NCBI GenBank assembly: GCA_008694505.1
Contig: VZDJ01000223.1
Location: 1,639,350 to 1,703,349, forward strand
DNA from: Cyanoderma ruficeps
Lineage: Eukaryota > Chordata > Aves > Passeriformes > Timaliidae
Reading direction: 5' to 3'
Length of the DNA: 64,000 bases
In this document: one piece after another, positions 27,101 to 42,100 of the stretch
Numbering within the stretch: the first letter of the stretch is position 1
Layout: every line of letters begins with the position of its first letter
Notes under the pieces: generated by a model
Seen by the model: the letters and a program-made list of their open reading frames with translations, nothing else
The model's database searches: none
Told to the model about the DNA's origin: nothing
Made by a program: the position numbers and the translations under genes

Positions 27101-30100
27101 TTTGGAGAGCATTACAGATAGATTTGGGCTCTGACAAGCTTGGGTATGAGATTAAAGCTTTAAACCTTCACTGGCTTTTTCTCCCTCTCCCTCCAAAAAA
27201 AAAAAAGTAGTGAGGGCAAAGGAACTATGTAATAGCATTCTGTCTGCAGTGTTCTCTGCCAGCTTCTCACTAAATGTTTTCCATGTGATCTGAAATTTTC
27301 TTGCAGATGGGCTGTCATAGAAAGGGGGCTCTTGTGTATGTGGCATTTCATAAATATCATCTATCAAAGAGAAAAGTGTAATAGAGACGACAGTGCAGAT
27401 TGAAGGGTTTCCTTTTTCCAGGAAGATGTCCACAACATAATAATTTGTTATTGAATTCTTAGAGTGAGGACTGGAGTTAATATTTTTGAGGTTGCTCAGT
27501 GGATCAGAATGTCTGGCTGGGCAAGCTTTGTGATACATTTTACCTTCTAAATAGAACTTCTCTTTCATTATTTGCTTCATTCTTGTAAATACGAAGTAAA
27601 GGAGCCCCAGCCAAAATTCCTCTTTGATTCATTTACAATACGTGTGAAACAAAGTCTGGGTGCCAAGACGAGGTTGTAGAGTGTTTTTCCAACAGAAAAC
27701 GACTTCCTTTGTATAAAACCTTCCTTGAGAGCCAGGTCAAGATGACATATTTATGAGTTATCCGCACAAACTCTCCCCTTCCTCGGTAACAGCCTGACGT
27801 TTTGCCTGAGGGAAGAGGCTTGAAGACATTCAGTGTATTCCTGAAAATCTTCAAGTACATATTGCCTTGCGATACTGCTGCAGATCAGCTTTCAGCTCTG
27901 CAGGCTGAGTGACAGCTCTGCAAAGGCTCTCTGGTGATTCTTCAAGCGAAGACTCTGGAAAAAAAAAACAACAGCTCGTTTTCCAGGGCTTACTACTTCA
28001 GGACCCTCCAGTTCCCAAAATGCAAATAATGAAGTAATAAACGGAATAATCAAGCTCATCCCCTGAAAGAGCCATTCTTCATCTTCTTTAAAGACTGTAA
28101 GCTATTTTTAGGAACCAAACCTCGAGAGGCTGTTCTTCTTTACAGAATGTGAGCATCTCCTGAACACTTGAAATTACTTTCATCATACAGAGGATAATAA
28201 TGCCTCAGTGAAGAACTACAGCATTTAAAAGCAGTTGCTGCCTGCACTTAGTAGACCATATGGTGCAAATCATGCTAAATAGAATAGAGATAGCATTTTC
28301 TTCTTTTCTATTACAAATTTAGAAGAGGAATATACTGGGTACTGGTAATGACCAAAATCTGATTAACCCTGGAACATACTTATCTCCTCATCAAAGAGCA
28401 GGCAATCAACATTTCGCAATGGGCACTGGTATAACACAGCCTTCAAGTATTTTGGCTGCCAATTTCCTCCCTCTGAAACTTCTGTCCAAAAATACAATCT
28501 TGCTGCAGTTGACACAATCCCGACCATCCACATCCAGGAAGTGCTCTGAAGCCAGGTGCTCCACTGAACAGGAACTCAAGCAGTGAATTTGGAGCTATTT
28601 ATCCCATCACATTCCTTTAATTTGCTCTCAGCCTGGGATCTGACACAAGGCAATCATGTTGGAGTTCACTCAAACGATCTCCAAATTAATACAGATTCCA
28701 AAACTCCAACTTAATTTATTCATATTGATCTTGCCAGTCACTATGCATTGGATTTTGAAGATCCTACAGGCAGAAGTTTAGTTGCCTGGATTTTATATTC
28801 ATTTTCCTTGAATGCTGTCTAGATAAAAGAAGAGACTAGAAATTGCTGCTGCTCAGCATCCATTAGTGCTTGTTCTCTTGATGGTTAAATTGCTTTTGAT
28901 TTTTGGGCAATGCCTTACATCTTTGGCATTAAAAGCTGAAATATTTGATCTATCCATTTCTTCATTTTAGGGATTTTTCAACTACATTGTGTTCAAATGC
29001 CAAAACCATCCTGTAGTCAGGAAAGTGTGAGTTATCCCTTCCCATTCTTTTGACAGTGTGGGTGGAACTAAGCTATAAAGTAGAGTAGCAAGGCTTCACA
29101 AATAACAATTTTGCTATTTTGAAAAGAGCCAATATTATTAAGTATTCTCATTTCTTTTGTTTGTTTATTACAACAGAATAAATGCTATTTATTTACACAT
29201 TTATTATAGACTATTTATTTATACATTTTTGCTATTTGGTTCTTGAGTCTTGTATATTATGTACAGAGCAGTGCTGTAACTTTGTGCAGGTCGTTGGGTG
29301 TAGTTCATCTGCCAAACATGGGCTGTTCCCCCTCCTGCACATCAAATCCAGCTGTAACTCTGGCATGGACAAGCGTGTCCTGGTTAACTTCTGTTAGTTT
29401 GGCTCCTGGTATTAAAGATGCTGTATCTTCCTGTATTTTTACTATCAGGCAAAATTATTTCCTGCAAGGTGCAGTTTGTGGGAGGAGTGTGCATTGAGGG
29501 AATACCTCTGACATTATTTCAGCTGATGAACTAGAACTGGACCTTTCCTTCCTCACTGGAAGAGCTGCTTGGGAAGGAGCAGCATAACGATAACTAAAGA
29601 GATAACTCAGTGTTTTCATTGTTCTGGCAAGGCCACAAATATTTCAGTGAATTACTGAAATCAGAAATAGCAGAGCCCTGATAAATCATACAGAGTATGT
29701 CCTGAACGCAGCTGTAAAGCTCCCTTTTTAATAGTTTTTGCTAGCAAAAGAATTAATATCAGTGCTGTGTGCTTTAAATTTAAAAAACTTTACAAGAAAT
29801 ACTTCAAAGGAGAGGAGAGAGGAGTTTTTGGGTGCATAATATAATTAAAATGTATCACTTCTGTGAACACGAGACATAAAAATGCCTTGCAAATGGGAAG
29901 CAGAACAAATGTCTGCATGTAATGTAAATTACACAAAAGTGTAGTTTGCCACCAAGGCATCAGAAAAGATTTAGCTGGGAAGGACCTCCAGCAATTAAAC
30001 CATCCATCCATGTGCCTCCAGCAAGACAAATTATTATTACCTCAAACAAACAGGTATTTGTCTAGCACATCCCACTGCCTCTGTGGGCCAGCTATTGCTA

Positions 30101-33100
30101 TCCTTATCTTTGACACCAGAAACCTCTTCCTTTGGCTTAAATCCTCCTCACTGTGGTTAAAGCCTGTTACTACTTGTCTTGACCCCTGTAATTAATAAGA
30201 ACACCCCATGACTCTTAGTGGCAGCTTTTAACATATTTAAAGACCATGTAGCACCTCCACTCTGTTTGCTGTTCTCCTAAATAAATGACACCAGTTCACT
30301 GAATTTTTCTCTACACCACATCTCTCCTTTACCTTTGTATTTCTCTGACTTCTCTCCAATTCATCAAACTTGCATGGAGTTCTGTACCTGAAAGCTTCCT
30401 GCAGGAGACAAAAATGCAATAAGCTTGTTTGCTTTAATATGAACTCACGCCAGGTCCCAAATGGTGTTTCCTTTCCCCAGTAGCTCCGTGTTACTGGTTT
30501 GTGTGAAGTTTGGGCTTTTCTACTCCCATAACCAAAGGCATCTGGGTGTGCCCACTTCCTTCTGGGCAGCTGATTATCCACACCTTGAACACAACACTTT
30601 GCTGTTGTCTTTATTCAGCTGCACCCTCTTTATTTCGGGCATTCGATCCAGTTAGTCAAGCCCTACAAAATTCTAATCTTGTTTTTCAATGGCATTTCAA
30701 AGAAATGGGTTTTAAATCGTCAAAATCCCCAAACTCCCATTCCCTGGACTAAACCCACGTTTTGTTGAGTGTGAGTGAGGAATGACATTGTTTTCACCTA
30801 ACTGGCCTTACTTGGGGGTGTTGTTACAGGACCCAGGAACTGGACCCTGCTTATTTAATTTGGTGTCCGAGAATCAGAACATTTCAGTAATTACGGACAA
30901 GCAGAGAAGCCAGATAAAAGCTGACACTAATAAGGACAGAATAATTTCAGACCCTGATCAAATCAGAAAATACATTTAAATATCAGTTATGAACAATTTG
31001 CATGCTGATTTATTGGTGATTGAATATGCATGTTAATCCCCATGTTTCACAGCAAGGAAAAACACAATTCAGTGTCTAAAACTTGTTTTTCAAGACAGTT
31101 CTTTAATGTGACCTAGATTTCAGAACTCTGTTGTTGCTGCTAGAAAAGCAAATTATTCTCTCTCCATTCACTTACCTTTAATGAGAAAAGATGAGTCAGC
31201 TTTTGAATAGGCACTGCCTGTCCTGACTTTCAAATCAAAACATTTTAATAATGAAAAACAAGTGATATTATTATATCTTAAAATACAGATGACCTAACAA
31301 GATTAGTGCAGTCTCATTAGGATAATTTCCAGCATCTCTGAAAAAAAAACTTCATTAAAGGTCTATGGACTTGTTTAGTTCAGACTGTGACCCCTCTATG
31401 AAAAAATGAGTTGACTTTGTGCCTCTTCCCATACAAGTTGTATTTGCTCTTGGTAACTATGGAGACTGAAGTCAAAACTCTAAATTCAACAATTTTACTG
31501 GATGGTAAATACTTCCTAAACTGTCTCTCTGTTAATGTCTGTTGACATAATGCTTAGAATTTTGATATATTAATCCCTCATTACAGCATGCTGTTTTGAC
31601 ATATGGGAGGAAACAAACTTTGAAGTTCTGTGGCACGGAGATGCAAATTGTTCCCAAGTTGGAGAAAATACACAGGGGAGGCAGGAATTGGTCTCGGCCC
31701 CAGATCAGTGTCTGAAAGACAGAAAATACCCTGATGAGACAGGAATTTATCCAGCCCCAGTCCAAGTCTGACATCCTTCTTTTTTGACTGGCAGGGGGAG
31801 CTGAGATTCAGGCAGCTGGTTGTGGGGAGAGGTGATACCCCAGTGTCTCCCTGTGGGTGTCGGGGAGTCGCCGTTTCAGGTGACCAAAACCGCAGTGACC
31901 CTCGCAGTGAAGCTGAGCCACAGCAGTGTGCCTGTGCTTTTGGCAGTCGGGGCTGAGTTCATTTTCTTTGAGCATCCTGAGAGATCTGGATTCATGCTGA
32001 CAAGGGGAAGGGGGATGAGCAACATTCCCTTTGTTGGGAATCAGTGTGTGCTGAAGCTGTCAGGCCTCATCTTGTCTCAGAGGGCTCGTAGGCTTTGCTG
32101 TCAGCTCCTGCAGTTGTCACATTTTTTCACTTCTCCTCGGTAGGTAGGAGTGAGAAGCTGAGGGCCAGCAGAGTTCCTCAGACATATACAGCACACAAGG
32201 GTGTTCATTTAAATGGAAAGAAGTACAAGGAAAGTTGATTGCCAAGAATGAGAGAGGAAGCTTCTTTAAAAGTGCGTTTTAAGGAGAATTTGCTAGAGGA
32301 AAACATAATTACTTGGCGCCTCTAAAGGAGACCTAAAGGAGGTACAAAATTTATCTATGGCTCGCACTAGATGTGTTACCTCGTGGCATGAGGCATATGG
32401 ATCATTAAGTGGGAGCTGAGGGAGATTTTTGCCTTGCATTAGTGATTGCTGTGGGTATTGTGTTTGGTAACAGAAGTTTTTCTTTCACTGTAAATTTTAC
32501 TTTTACACTTGAGGTGAAGTTCAGTATGCTAAATGGAGGCACTTTGTGATTTTTTTCCCCCTTCGGATTTATAACAAAAAGGAAATATATCTTAGATTTT
32601 GAGAACTTTTAACATTATTTCTAAAATATTTAAAATTATTTCTAAAACCCCATCTTTTACCCATGTGTAGCTACAGGCTTTTTATATCAGGCTAAAAGGA
32701 TGGCTTTTTATATCAGGCTAAAGGGATGGTATTCTTACAATTCTTGCTTCAGAAGGAATAACTATTACTTTGGTCAGTCCTTGCTGTGAGATGAGCTGAG
32801 CAGAGAGTGGTTCTGTCTCTCAATTGTGGGTGGTTCGTGCCAGCCCCTTCTGCAGTTTAATTTCATCATCAGTGCAAAAAAAGTGAGATATTACTTAGCA
32901 AGAAAGGCATATCATGTAATACTATTGCTTTTTAAATCTCAGACAATTTCTGCTCAATTCTAATTTTAGGCAGTCATTTTAATTTGTTACCAATGAATGC
33001 TTTCTAATTAAACTTGCATTTAACGATCACATGCGTCAGTGAGCAATGGGAGCTGACAGTGATGGAAGTGGGTGGATAACACAATAGATGCTGACAAGGG

Positions 33101-36100
33101 AAGTTGATCCAGTAAGGAAAGGAGATGGTTGAATTCCAGAACAGAGGAATCAGGGGAGCAAGAAAGGAGGGAAATTGGGAAAAAAAAATATTTCTTGGGA
33201 CATACAGGGAGGTATTCCAGGCTCTTCCTAATTACCTCTTCCTGGTAATGAATGCCCTCTGTGCAGAAACTTGTATTTCTGGAATAAGAATGGGTTATTC
33301 CAGGTTCTTTTTAATCAGCTGAAAGTGGCTTGTACCAATTCAGAACAAGAATGTCCCCCAGAGAGTACTTCCATGAATTTAACTTTTTTTAGCCTACGTG
33401 GCATTGGTGTAAAATTCCCCAGTGAAGGACTGTTTCTCTAATTTAAGAATTAATAATGTACTCCCTGTCTTCTCTTCAGCAGTTCAAGATTCAGAGGTAT
33501 AAACAGGATTAATTTCAATTTAATTTATGCAAATATGCTTCAAAAATTACTTTGTAACTTGCAGTGTGTTCAGTCAGCAGTAGAAGCAATAATGCATTCT
33601 TGACTCATCCCGAGTGGACAGCATCATGTTAACAATCAGTAGTGGGAAACAGCAAAAAAACCTCTGCAATTAATTAATAGAAAGGAATTTTAAAAAAAAA
33701 ACTGAAATGGGCTGAGAAAAATGTAATGGGGAACATCCTTTTACCATTTTTCAGCCTTAGCAGGGAGCACTACCAGCCCCGTGATCCTCGGGTACTGCAT
33801 TTCTCTCACTGTGTCACTGAGACTCGGCTACAGAAGCCTTTAACACTAAAATAAAACAAAACATCTTTAACTTGGCAAACTAAACAGACAGGAGCCACTG
33901 GAGGATACGGAACACTGGTGTTATTTCTTTTTCTTTGCAGCCTTTTCTATGAAAGAGGTGGATTTCTGCATTCTGCAGTTTTCTGATTTTTCTGTATCGC
34001 CTCCACCTTACCAACAGGTTCTTGACCACAGAAAGCCAAATAAATTGGAGTGGTTCATCACTCCATCCTTTTGTATTTTCACTGGACAGCCAGTAGCATT
34101 TTAGAAAGAAGCAGTGCAGGTGAAAAATGCAAAAATCAGTGTCAGATAATCAGTATGTTAAATGCATTTTTAAAAGCAAATAATAAGAGGTGATAGATCA
34201 CGTAAATTCCGTGGTTGGTCAGAAGAAGCTGGTCTGAAACCCCTCCCAGCTTTCACTATCCCTCACTTTTGAGGGTTTATGCTCTCCTGAACTAAGCAAA
34301 TGTATTGCACCCATGACTGAAATGTGACAATACTGAGGGACAAGCAGCTTCATGATATCTTGGCCTCCTCAAAATCCATTTGTGAACATCTGACTATCAA
34401 ATGTGTGATGTGGAAAGACTTTGGAAGCCAGTTGATTAGAAGCATATTGAAATAAGCTTGAAGGGGTTTTTTGATCCAAGTTGCTAAAGAATTACGTTTT
34501 TCCAAGAGGTGATTATTTTGTATTGTTTTGACTACTGCTAACCTCCTGCACAGATTAAAATGAGCATCAGTTCCTCTGTTTGCTTCTCATCTTGTTAACA
34601 GCCCAAATTGCTTGGAACCTGCAGCACCTAAGAGTTTTGTGAAAGTAGATCATTAGTCTCTATCTGAAAAATACGTATTTGGGGAGTTTTTCCTGTTGTA
34701 TTTCCAATACTCAGCTCCTGAAAAGATGCAGTTTTAAAGGTAATTCTTTATCCTTCTTAAAGACACATAACAGGAACATCATTGCTCAGGTGATTGTAGC
34801 TCTCACTCATTTCCGAAGAACTTCACACTCAGCAGAGTTTGTTCTAACTTTGGATTTCCTCCCTTGTTAGGTAGGAGAGCAAAATGTCTGTACTAATGTC
34901 TGACCACATGTGCTGTTTGAGGTCATTCTTATTTCCTTAAATTTTAGTCACTTGACTGGTCATTGTTCATAAATTGCAATTGCTCTTGTATTCAAACTGT
35001 TTCTAATTAACTGTACCAGGCTTTTCACAGACAAGTATTAGAATAGAAGAAAGACATTTATAACAATTTGTAATTTCAGAGTTACCAAAAAGGTCTAAAA
35101 GTTGTTCATATAATCCTTCAGCATGAAACACAAACTATTTAATAACTCCTTCGAAATGGTAAGCTGTAATTGTCTTAATCCAGGACTAATGAGTTTGCCA
35201 ACAGAGATGGGTCAATATGTTATGATTAATAGGCAGTGGAAAAACACAAGCTCATCTTTCACCGTGTCCTAAATGTCCAAAGTAAGACAAATACTGTTCC
35301 TGAAGCCTGGTTTCTAGGAACAGACTGAAGGGAGACAAGCCAATCTGCCAACCATAGTCCAAATCAGCAGAAGTTTCAGTTGCTACTATTTCCCACATGT
35401 CTCCACTGGAAGACTACTGAGTCCATCTTTGTTTTATTAAGTGACCAACAACAAAAGAAATGAATAATTTCTTTAAAATGGAATTTGATATGTGAAAAAA
35501 AAAAAAAGGAATGGAATGTCCCCTCAGCAGAGTATTATTTATGAAAGGAAATATATTTGGTTTTGGGAAGAGCACTTGAAATGATCTAAAGTGACACACA
35601 AGCAAATGCCAGAAGTGCATATTCACTTCTGAAAGCTGTTTTCCTGAACCTGTTTATAATTTAATTCGCAAAAAAGCAGCAAAATACAGCTTATATTATT
35701 GATAGCCTCGAAAAATAAAAGTCCATTTTGTGCCTGCACCCCGCTGAACACTCTGGACAAACAAGGGTGGATATTTCTCCACAGATTTTTGCTTTAGCTG
35801 TATCAAATTATGTAAGTCACAGAGGAGTTCCTCTGCTGGTCTCACACCATGATATCTCTGCTGTCATCTCTGGGATATTCCCACATTCCAGTAGCACTCA
35901 GGGATCTGAAACCAGGAAACTTAGAACCTACAAATCAGACCTTCAGCTTTCCATCCTCCTTGCATTGCTTAAATAGCTCAGAAGAGCCAAAGGCATTGGG
36001 GATATTAATTAACACCTTTTTCCTTTATTATTGAAACCACTGGAGGAAGGTTTAAATATTGAAAAGAGCTGAAATTGATGGCTATTGAAAAGAGATCAGA

Positions 36101-39100
36101 ATTCAAAACCACATTTATCAAGTGACATAGAAAACTGGTTTTAATGTCCTTTAGCAAATCTTCTGTATCAGAAACCCTTTTAGCAGGTAATTCCTGTTTC
36201 TTAAAAAACCCCATCATTTTTGAGACTGATACTAAATACAGATAAATTATCGGGAGGTAAATAAAGGGTATGAGCTGGCCCATACTCCAGTATGTAAAAA
36301 AGATATGTACAACTGGAAAAGTCATAAAAGGACATGTAACAAAGACATCCTCATTTCTGCTGTTGATCAAAGAATGGCTCATTGTGAAACAGAATATGTA
36401 TACAATGTGGCTTTAGCATTCCAAATAGATACTACATCCCTTAAACTTCATATTAATTCCAGATACTGACTCTTTACCCATAACAAGAAGGGAATTGCAG
36501 CCAGAAACCCTTTTAATGGTGGATAACAAAGGTGTGAACAATGCTGGAAATTAGTTTGTGCTTCACAGAAGAGCACTTAGGGTAGAGTTTAGCACCTCTG
36601 GGCCGCAGTTGTCCCTCTGGGCAGCAGTTGTCCCTCTGGGCAGCAGTTGTCCCTAAGCACTCCTTACAGATTCATCAGAGATGTTTGGTTCCTGCTTGTA
36701 GTGGAAGGAGGATTTTAAACTCTGGCCTCAAGGCCAAAAGAAAGCACTTACAGACATTCTTATCTTGGAGCATCTAAATAGGCCAAATCTAGATAGAATC
36801 CTAGTGCACAGTGCATTTTATTGAACGATCCTTACTACAGGCTCTAAATCTCTCATTTCCTTTGATTAATTTTGTCAAAAAATAAGCAAATCAGAGGGGT
36901 TTTGGACTGCAGTATTTTGATGTCAGGACTGCAGTTTTGAGTCAACTCAATATTCTGCTGCCACATCTGCCTTACTACTTTCATCTGCTGATCTCCATAT
37001 ATCTTTTACTTTGATAATTTTTAACTAGATTATTTAGGGGGGGAAAAAAACCACCCAGTTACATTACTGCAGTTTCTAGGTTTGCTAACGGCCCAGGAAA
37101 ATGAGGTTTTTCCCACAATACCTGTATTTCCCCCTTTTTCCTTTAGAGACATGAGGGCTCCTGCCATGTGCAGTGTTACTGAGGGAGAGCACACACATTC
37201 TCCCTTGGGAGCTGCAGGCAAAATCTTCCATGTCTGTCACTTCCTACAGGTTTATATATCGGGCTGATGCTCATCTCTTTTTTTCTTTTTTTGTTTTTTT
37301 CTTTTTTTTTTNTTTTTTTTTTTCCTGGGACCCACAGTGTCAAGTGCTGGTGCAGTTTTGGTCCTGTTAAGCCAAGTAGGTGATAGAGATCGATGAGCTC
37401 CACACTTGTCAGGGATCAGGAAGGTTCTGTTTGCCCAGGAGCTTCATTTCCTCTCAGTTTTATATAACTCAGAGCAGTGGTTATCCCAGCAGGCAGCTCA
37501 GGGAAAAAGGAGCAGTCCCCAAGGACCCTGCCGGGGCAGGAACAACAGCAACTGATTCCTTGGTTGTGTTTTTCACAGAGAATTACTGACATTTCTTTGG
37601 CTTTAACCCTAATTAAATGCATATACTCAGAACAAAACGCTGGTAGGTTATTGTGTATTTTGACTAAAGTGCTCCCTCTCTCAGGAGACTGCTCTTCCTT
37701 TCGCATGCACAATTGCTTTTGCAGTTCTGTCTTTTCTTTACCTTGCAGAAGGTAAATAGTCACGGGTGTTTGAATGGCAAGAAGCCCTTTATTTTCTGCT
37801 GAAATGAACTAGTTTTTAAATACTGTAAATCTGTAATTTCTTAAGATGATCTATGCAGACAGCTGCAGCCAAATATATTATTTATGAAGATTCATCAAAG
37901 AGACTGTAGCAGTTCACACGAGAAATTATAAATATGCAGGAAATCTGAGAATGCTGGAATTTATGTAGGCTAAATCCTGTCTATTTCAGACTGTTTTTCT
38001 GACTTTTTCAGCTTCTTTACCTCCCATTTACTCCAGGTGAGAGCTTAGCAGCCTTTCAAAGCAAGTCCTGGTACAGACAACAAATTTGACCCTGGAGGGT
38101 GTGAAAAAATAAAGCAGGAGGAAGTAGATCAACTTATGAATGATTCATGGAGACAGTGAGCTTGGAGGAAGTGGAGATGATGTCTTGGGAAATACGATGC
38201 AAAACATGAGAGCTTCCTAGCTACCAGGGGAAATACAAGAAATAGAAGGAAGATCTGAAAGGGGAGGAAAGAAAGGGAACAGCACTGAAAAACTAGCAGA
38301 GAGCAAGTAAAAAATGTGGAAAATAAAAGCATTTAAAAAACCTACCAATGTAGGTGGAATGTGGAAGCACATAAAGAATGGAGAGGATACACAATCTAAT
38401 GCAGACAAAGTCAAAAAGGCAAATAAAGCACTGGAGATATTTCCAGAGTTTCATTTCTAGGTGACAAATGTATTCAGTGGTTTTGAAAAGTGAAGTCTTC
38501 AGTGGGTAAGGGAAGAATACAGAGCATCAGTTATTGCTACCTTTGTACAGTTCTTCATTTAGAAGAGGAAAAAAAGCCATACTTTTAATCAAATCACCAG
38601 TGGAAAAAAGTGTAATTATTGCTGATAAATGGAAGAGGTGATGTAGGGGATCCATGTGAGTACAGAGCAGATGCTGGGCTTTCACTCATAATTGAGCAAA
38701 TCCATTGTCATTTATTTGGACATGCACGTTGCATGCAGGAAAAAGGAAAGGCCAGGGCAGATGGAAGCAATTGAGGGATGAATCCCATTGCCATTTAAAT
38801 AATCAGAAAATACCCAGGCTGAATAAAGGTCCCATCTTTCATGGGAGAGGAAGGAAGAACCAGTGAGCATGTCTAGCATATTTATAGCTTAAAACATCCT
38901 TTTCTTCCTCCCTTCATAATGGAGTCAGAGCTTGAGAACTGCTACGCAGCAGCAACCTTGTGTTTAAAGGGAGTAGCTGTGGATTGTTCTCTTTGAAAGG
39001 CAGTGGGTGGCATGTTTTGAGGAACAGATTGTATAGATCTGATCTAAACTGAAAATGGGAAGAAGCCTGAGATAAGTGACTAATGGGGGTAAAAGTGATA

Positions 39101-42100
39101 GGGAAAAAAAAAATCAGTCCAATGGGTTTTTTTTTCTTTTTCAAGCTGTACTACTGATCACGGTGCTGTTCTGGTGCACCCAGTCCTCAAGTTCCCTTCC
39201 TGAGTTCTGGAGTTTTGGTTACTTGTTGCTCCTCTCTTGGTGCCTACAGGTGTAATTCCTTCCCGGGCAGTTTGTACCAGCTCCAGTGTGCCAAGTCCTG
39301 ATTCAGTGGCTGTAATGAATTCTGTTTATACTGGAGAACTAAAGTTATCCCTCTCCAGACTTTTAAGAAGAATCACGCTAGAGACAAAGGTGTGACAACA
39401 GAAGAAAATCAGCATTTAAAAAAAAATAATAATAATAATAAACATGTGCACTTAGAGCAGTCCTTGGGAGGAGGCAGCTTTCAAAGCTCAGATGGTGCGT
39501 GCAGTCCAGCACATTTTCCAAATAAAAGTTTTAAACCAAAAGCAGGCTCACAGATGGTTCTAATGAGCTGGTCTTTGAGATACACTGGGACATGAACAAA
39601 AATAGTTTAACTCCTAAGACACTACCATTTCGAGATGAGTTTCAGGCAAAACACTTCAAGAACAATTCTTCTTGCATGTTGAAATTTAATACATATTTCT
39701 AGTCTCAAAAAACCCACAGTTTTTCAGGACCTTGCACTTACCATTATGTACTTTACAGCACAGTGTCACAGAAGTGGGAACTTTTTTACACAGTGACTGA
39801 TGCTTCTTTCTCCAGCACTTTTCAAACTCTACAAGGGGTTAATTTGGAACAAATAGTTATTTAAAAGGTAAAGATTTGCTAGGACAAAATTAGTTTTTAA
39901 AGGAATATAGAATAGTACCCTACTTAAAGTATTACTCATCGTTCTAGCAATACTCATCAAATTATACTTATCAAAAAGTATCATCTGTTAATAAATGTAT
40001 CATCAAATCATCAAAGGTAGTAGCTTTGTGGCACAGCAAGTATTTGTTAAATTGTATTGTTTATATTATTATCTGTGACAAAAGTCAGAATTGATTTATG
40101 ATCTTTTAATGACATTGTTTGAAATGACAGCATTGCAACTTACACTGTCTCAAAACTATGTTCTCTGTGTCACTTGAGTTTTGAGAGACTTCTTCTTTCT
40201 TTATCTCCTCTTAGGTCTGCCTTATGGATGGGAAGAAGCTTATACAGCTGATGGAATCAAATATTTCATCAAGTGAGTAGTTCTGGGAAAAACGGGTCAG
40301 AGTTGAAACAGAAGCACATCAAACTAAACACATTTTCAGTCCTAGAATTAATGGAAAAATTTATTGCACATTGCACTGCATGCTGTTGATTTTTCTAGAG
40401 TATCGTGAAGATTTATTTATATAACAGGGGCTTTTTATTTTATTTTTTTCCTCTAAAAGATTGAAGGAAATCGTGAAAAATATAATTCACCTCTATATAT
40501 ATTATGATCTAGTTAATAGTAAGTTATTCTAGCTGCTGAAATATCCAGTGTTTAATTCGTATAGGTGCCAGAAACACAGAGGGTTGCAGGTGGATTTCTG
40601 CAGTCTCCTAAAAGAGATGAAGGGCAGCAAATAAGTTACTTTTATCCCAAACTCTTCCAAAAGTCACATAAATAACGCTGAAGTTGATGCATTAACTGGC
40701 CAAGAAAAGCAGGGTTTTTTTCTTTTTCCTTTTTTTTTCAAGCACACTGCTCAGTTGTCCTTGCCTCACCCTGTGCTGCCTCGAGCGAGATGTATTAAAG
40801 CAGACAGAGTTTTTTCTGCAGAGGTTTCCAAACACGCTGCATATGATCCTGCATTCCAGCTCTAATCAAAGGGTGCCTTTTATTTTCAGACAGATGTAGG
40901 TTACTACATGAGATTTATACCAAAAAAAAAAAAATTGTAGAAAAATAGCTTAGGAAATGAAAGTGAATTAAAAGCCAATTTCATAGCAATGGAAATAAAT
41001 ACAAGAGCAGCTATTAAAAAAGAGCACTGTTCCCTTGGGCTCTCTGTTCATGCAAGGAGCCATGATAGGACAGCTGGGAAGTTAAGGTGGATGCTGGACT
41101 CTTTTCTGGGCAATATTCTGCCTTTATACCTGGCTGACAGGAAACTGAGCTTGAAGATTTTATTATAAATAATAGCAAATAAAATTTGGAATCAGAACAG
41201 AAGAAATGACACATTCTTGAAGCATCCCCCCTGGGGTTTTTTTGGGTTCGTTCCTGTGTTTCTCATGCAGATCTGCATTTCAGTGACTCAGCAGAAAGCT
41301 GCATTGGCTGGATAAGTGCAGACACTTCTTTCTGAGCTCTGCACTTGGATGCTGAACCATTGCAGATGTGACAGGCAGATGCTTATTAGCAACAGCAGAA
41401 TCTCAGCTGCTCTGGGTGGTGCAAGCCTAATTTGCAGAAAGCATCAGATCTTTTGCATCTTATCCCCACTTGCTGAAACTACAGATTGGAACTCAGGAGT
41501 TCACATGAAAAAGCTTTTTCAAGGATTTTTGCAGATCTCACTGTTAGTGTCTCTCTTCATTTGCTCCTGGTTACAGTACCTGGGTTTTCCATTGCTGTTC
41601 CCTTCTGTAATCTGTCCTAAAACGTTCTGCCTGTCAGTCTGTGAGGCAGGAAGGCAAGGAAAATTTTTCCATTTAATGGCAGAGAAGGGTGTGAAATCAG
41701 TGAAAAACTTCTGAGTGGAGTCACCACACTAAAGTGGTGTTCGAGTTCTTAATGCAGCTCATTAGAATGGAATTAACTGAGCATTTCAATAGCACATCAC
41801 GGTAATGAAGATTATTTTTAACTATTTCCTTGTTTTGCTTTCATCACTGTTTCCAAATGCCTTTGCAGAGTGTAAGGCAGGCTGTTTGCATGCCTGGCAA
41901 TCCATGCCTCTTACTACACTGTGTAATGTATATGAAGTCAGCTGTTAAAGTTAACTGTTTGGAGCAAGGAGCACGACTTGCACAGTCCCTTGTTTCTAAC
42001 ACCAAATGCTGGAGATTTCAGGGTGAAAACCAACATTGAAAATATCCTTTTTCTAGAAGGAACTTAGCTTGAGGGGCCATTTTATCAGCTGATCCTTTCC

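Larger units (their letters stand above)
25864..40214. other. STXBP4 giant intron upstream of the WW exon (14.35 kb)
   Basis: GT-AG intron. It contains an old CR1 fragment (29965-30690), two local tandem duplications (32676-32727 and 36595-36651), an imperfect direct repeat around 31682-31776, a CpG-richer patch near 31840-31920, a T-rich tract with an N (37277-37323) and an AAT microsatellite (39425-39441). Open frames of up to 142 codons on either strand look like chance. No nested gene is supported. Confidence 0.75.

Noticed and set aside
27152..27580. 142-codon open frame, - strand, in the large intron
   Set aside because: It crosses a poly-A run, and composition and content look random. 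No retrogene similarity is seen.
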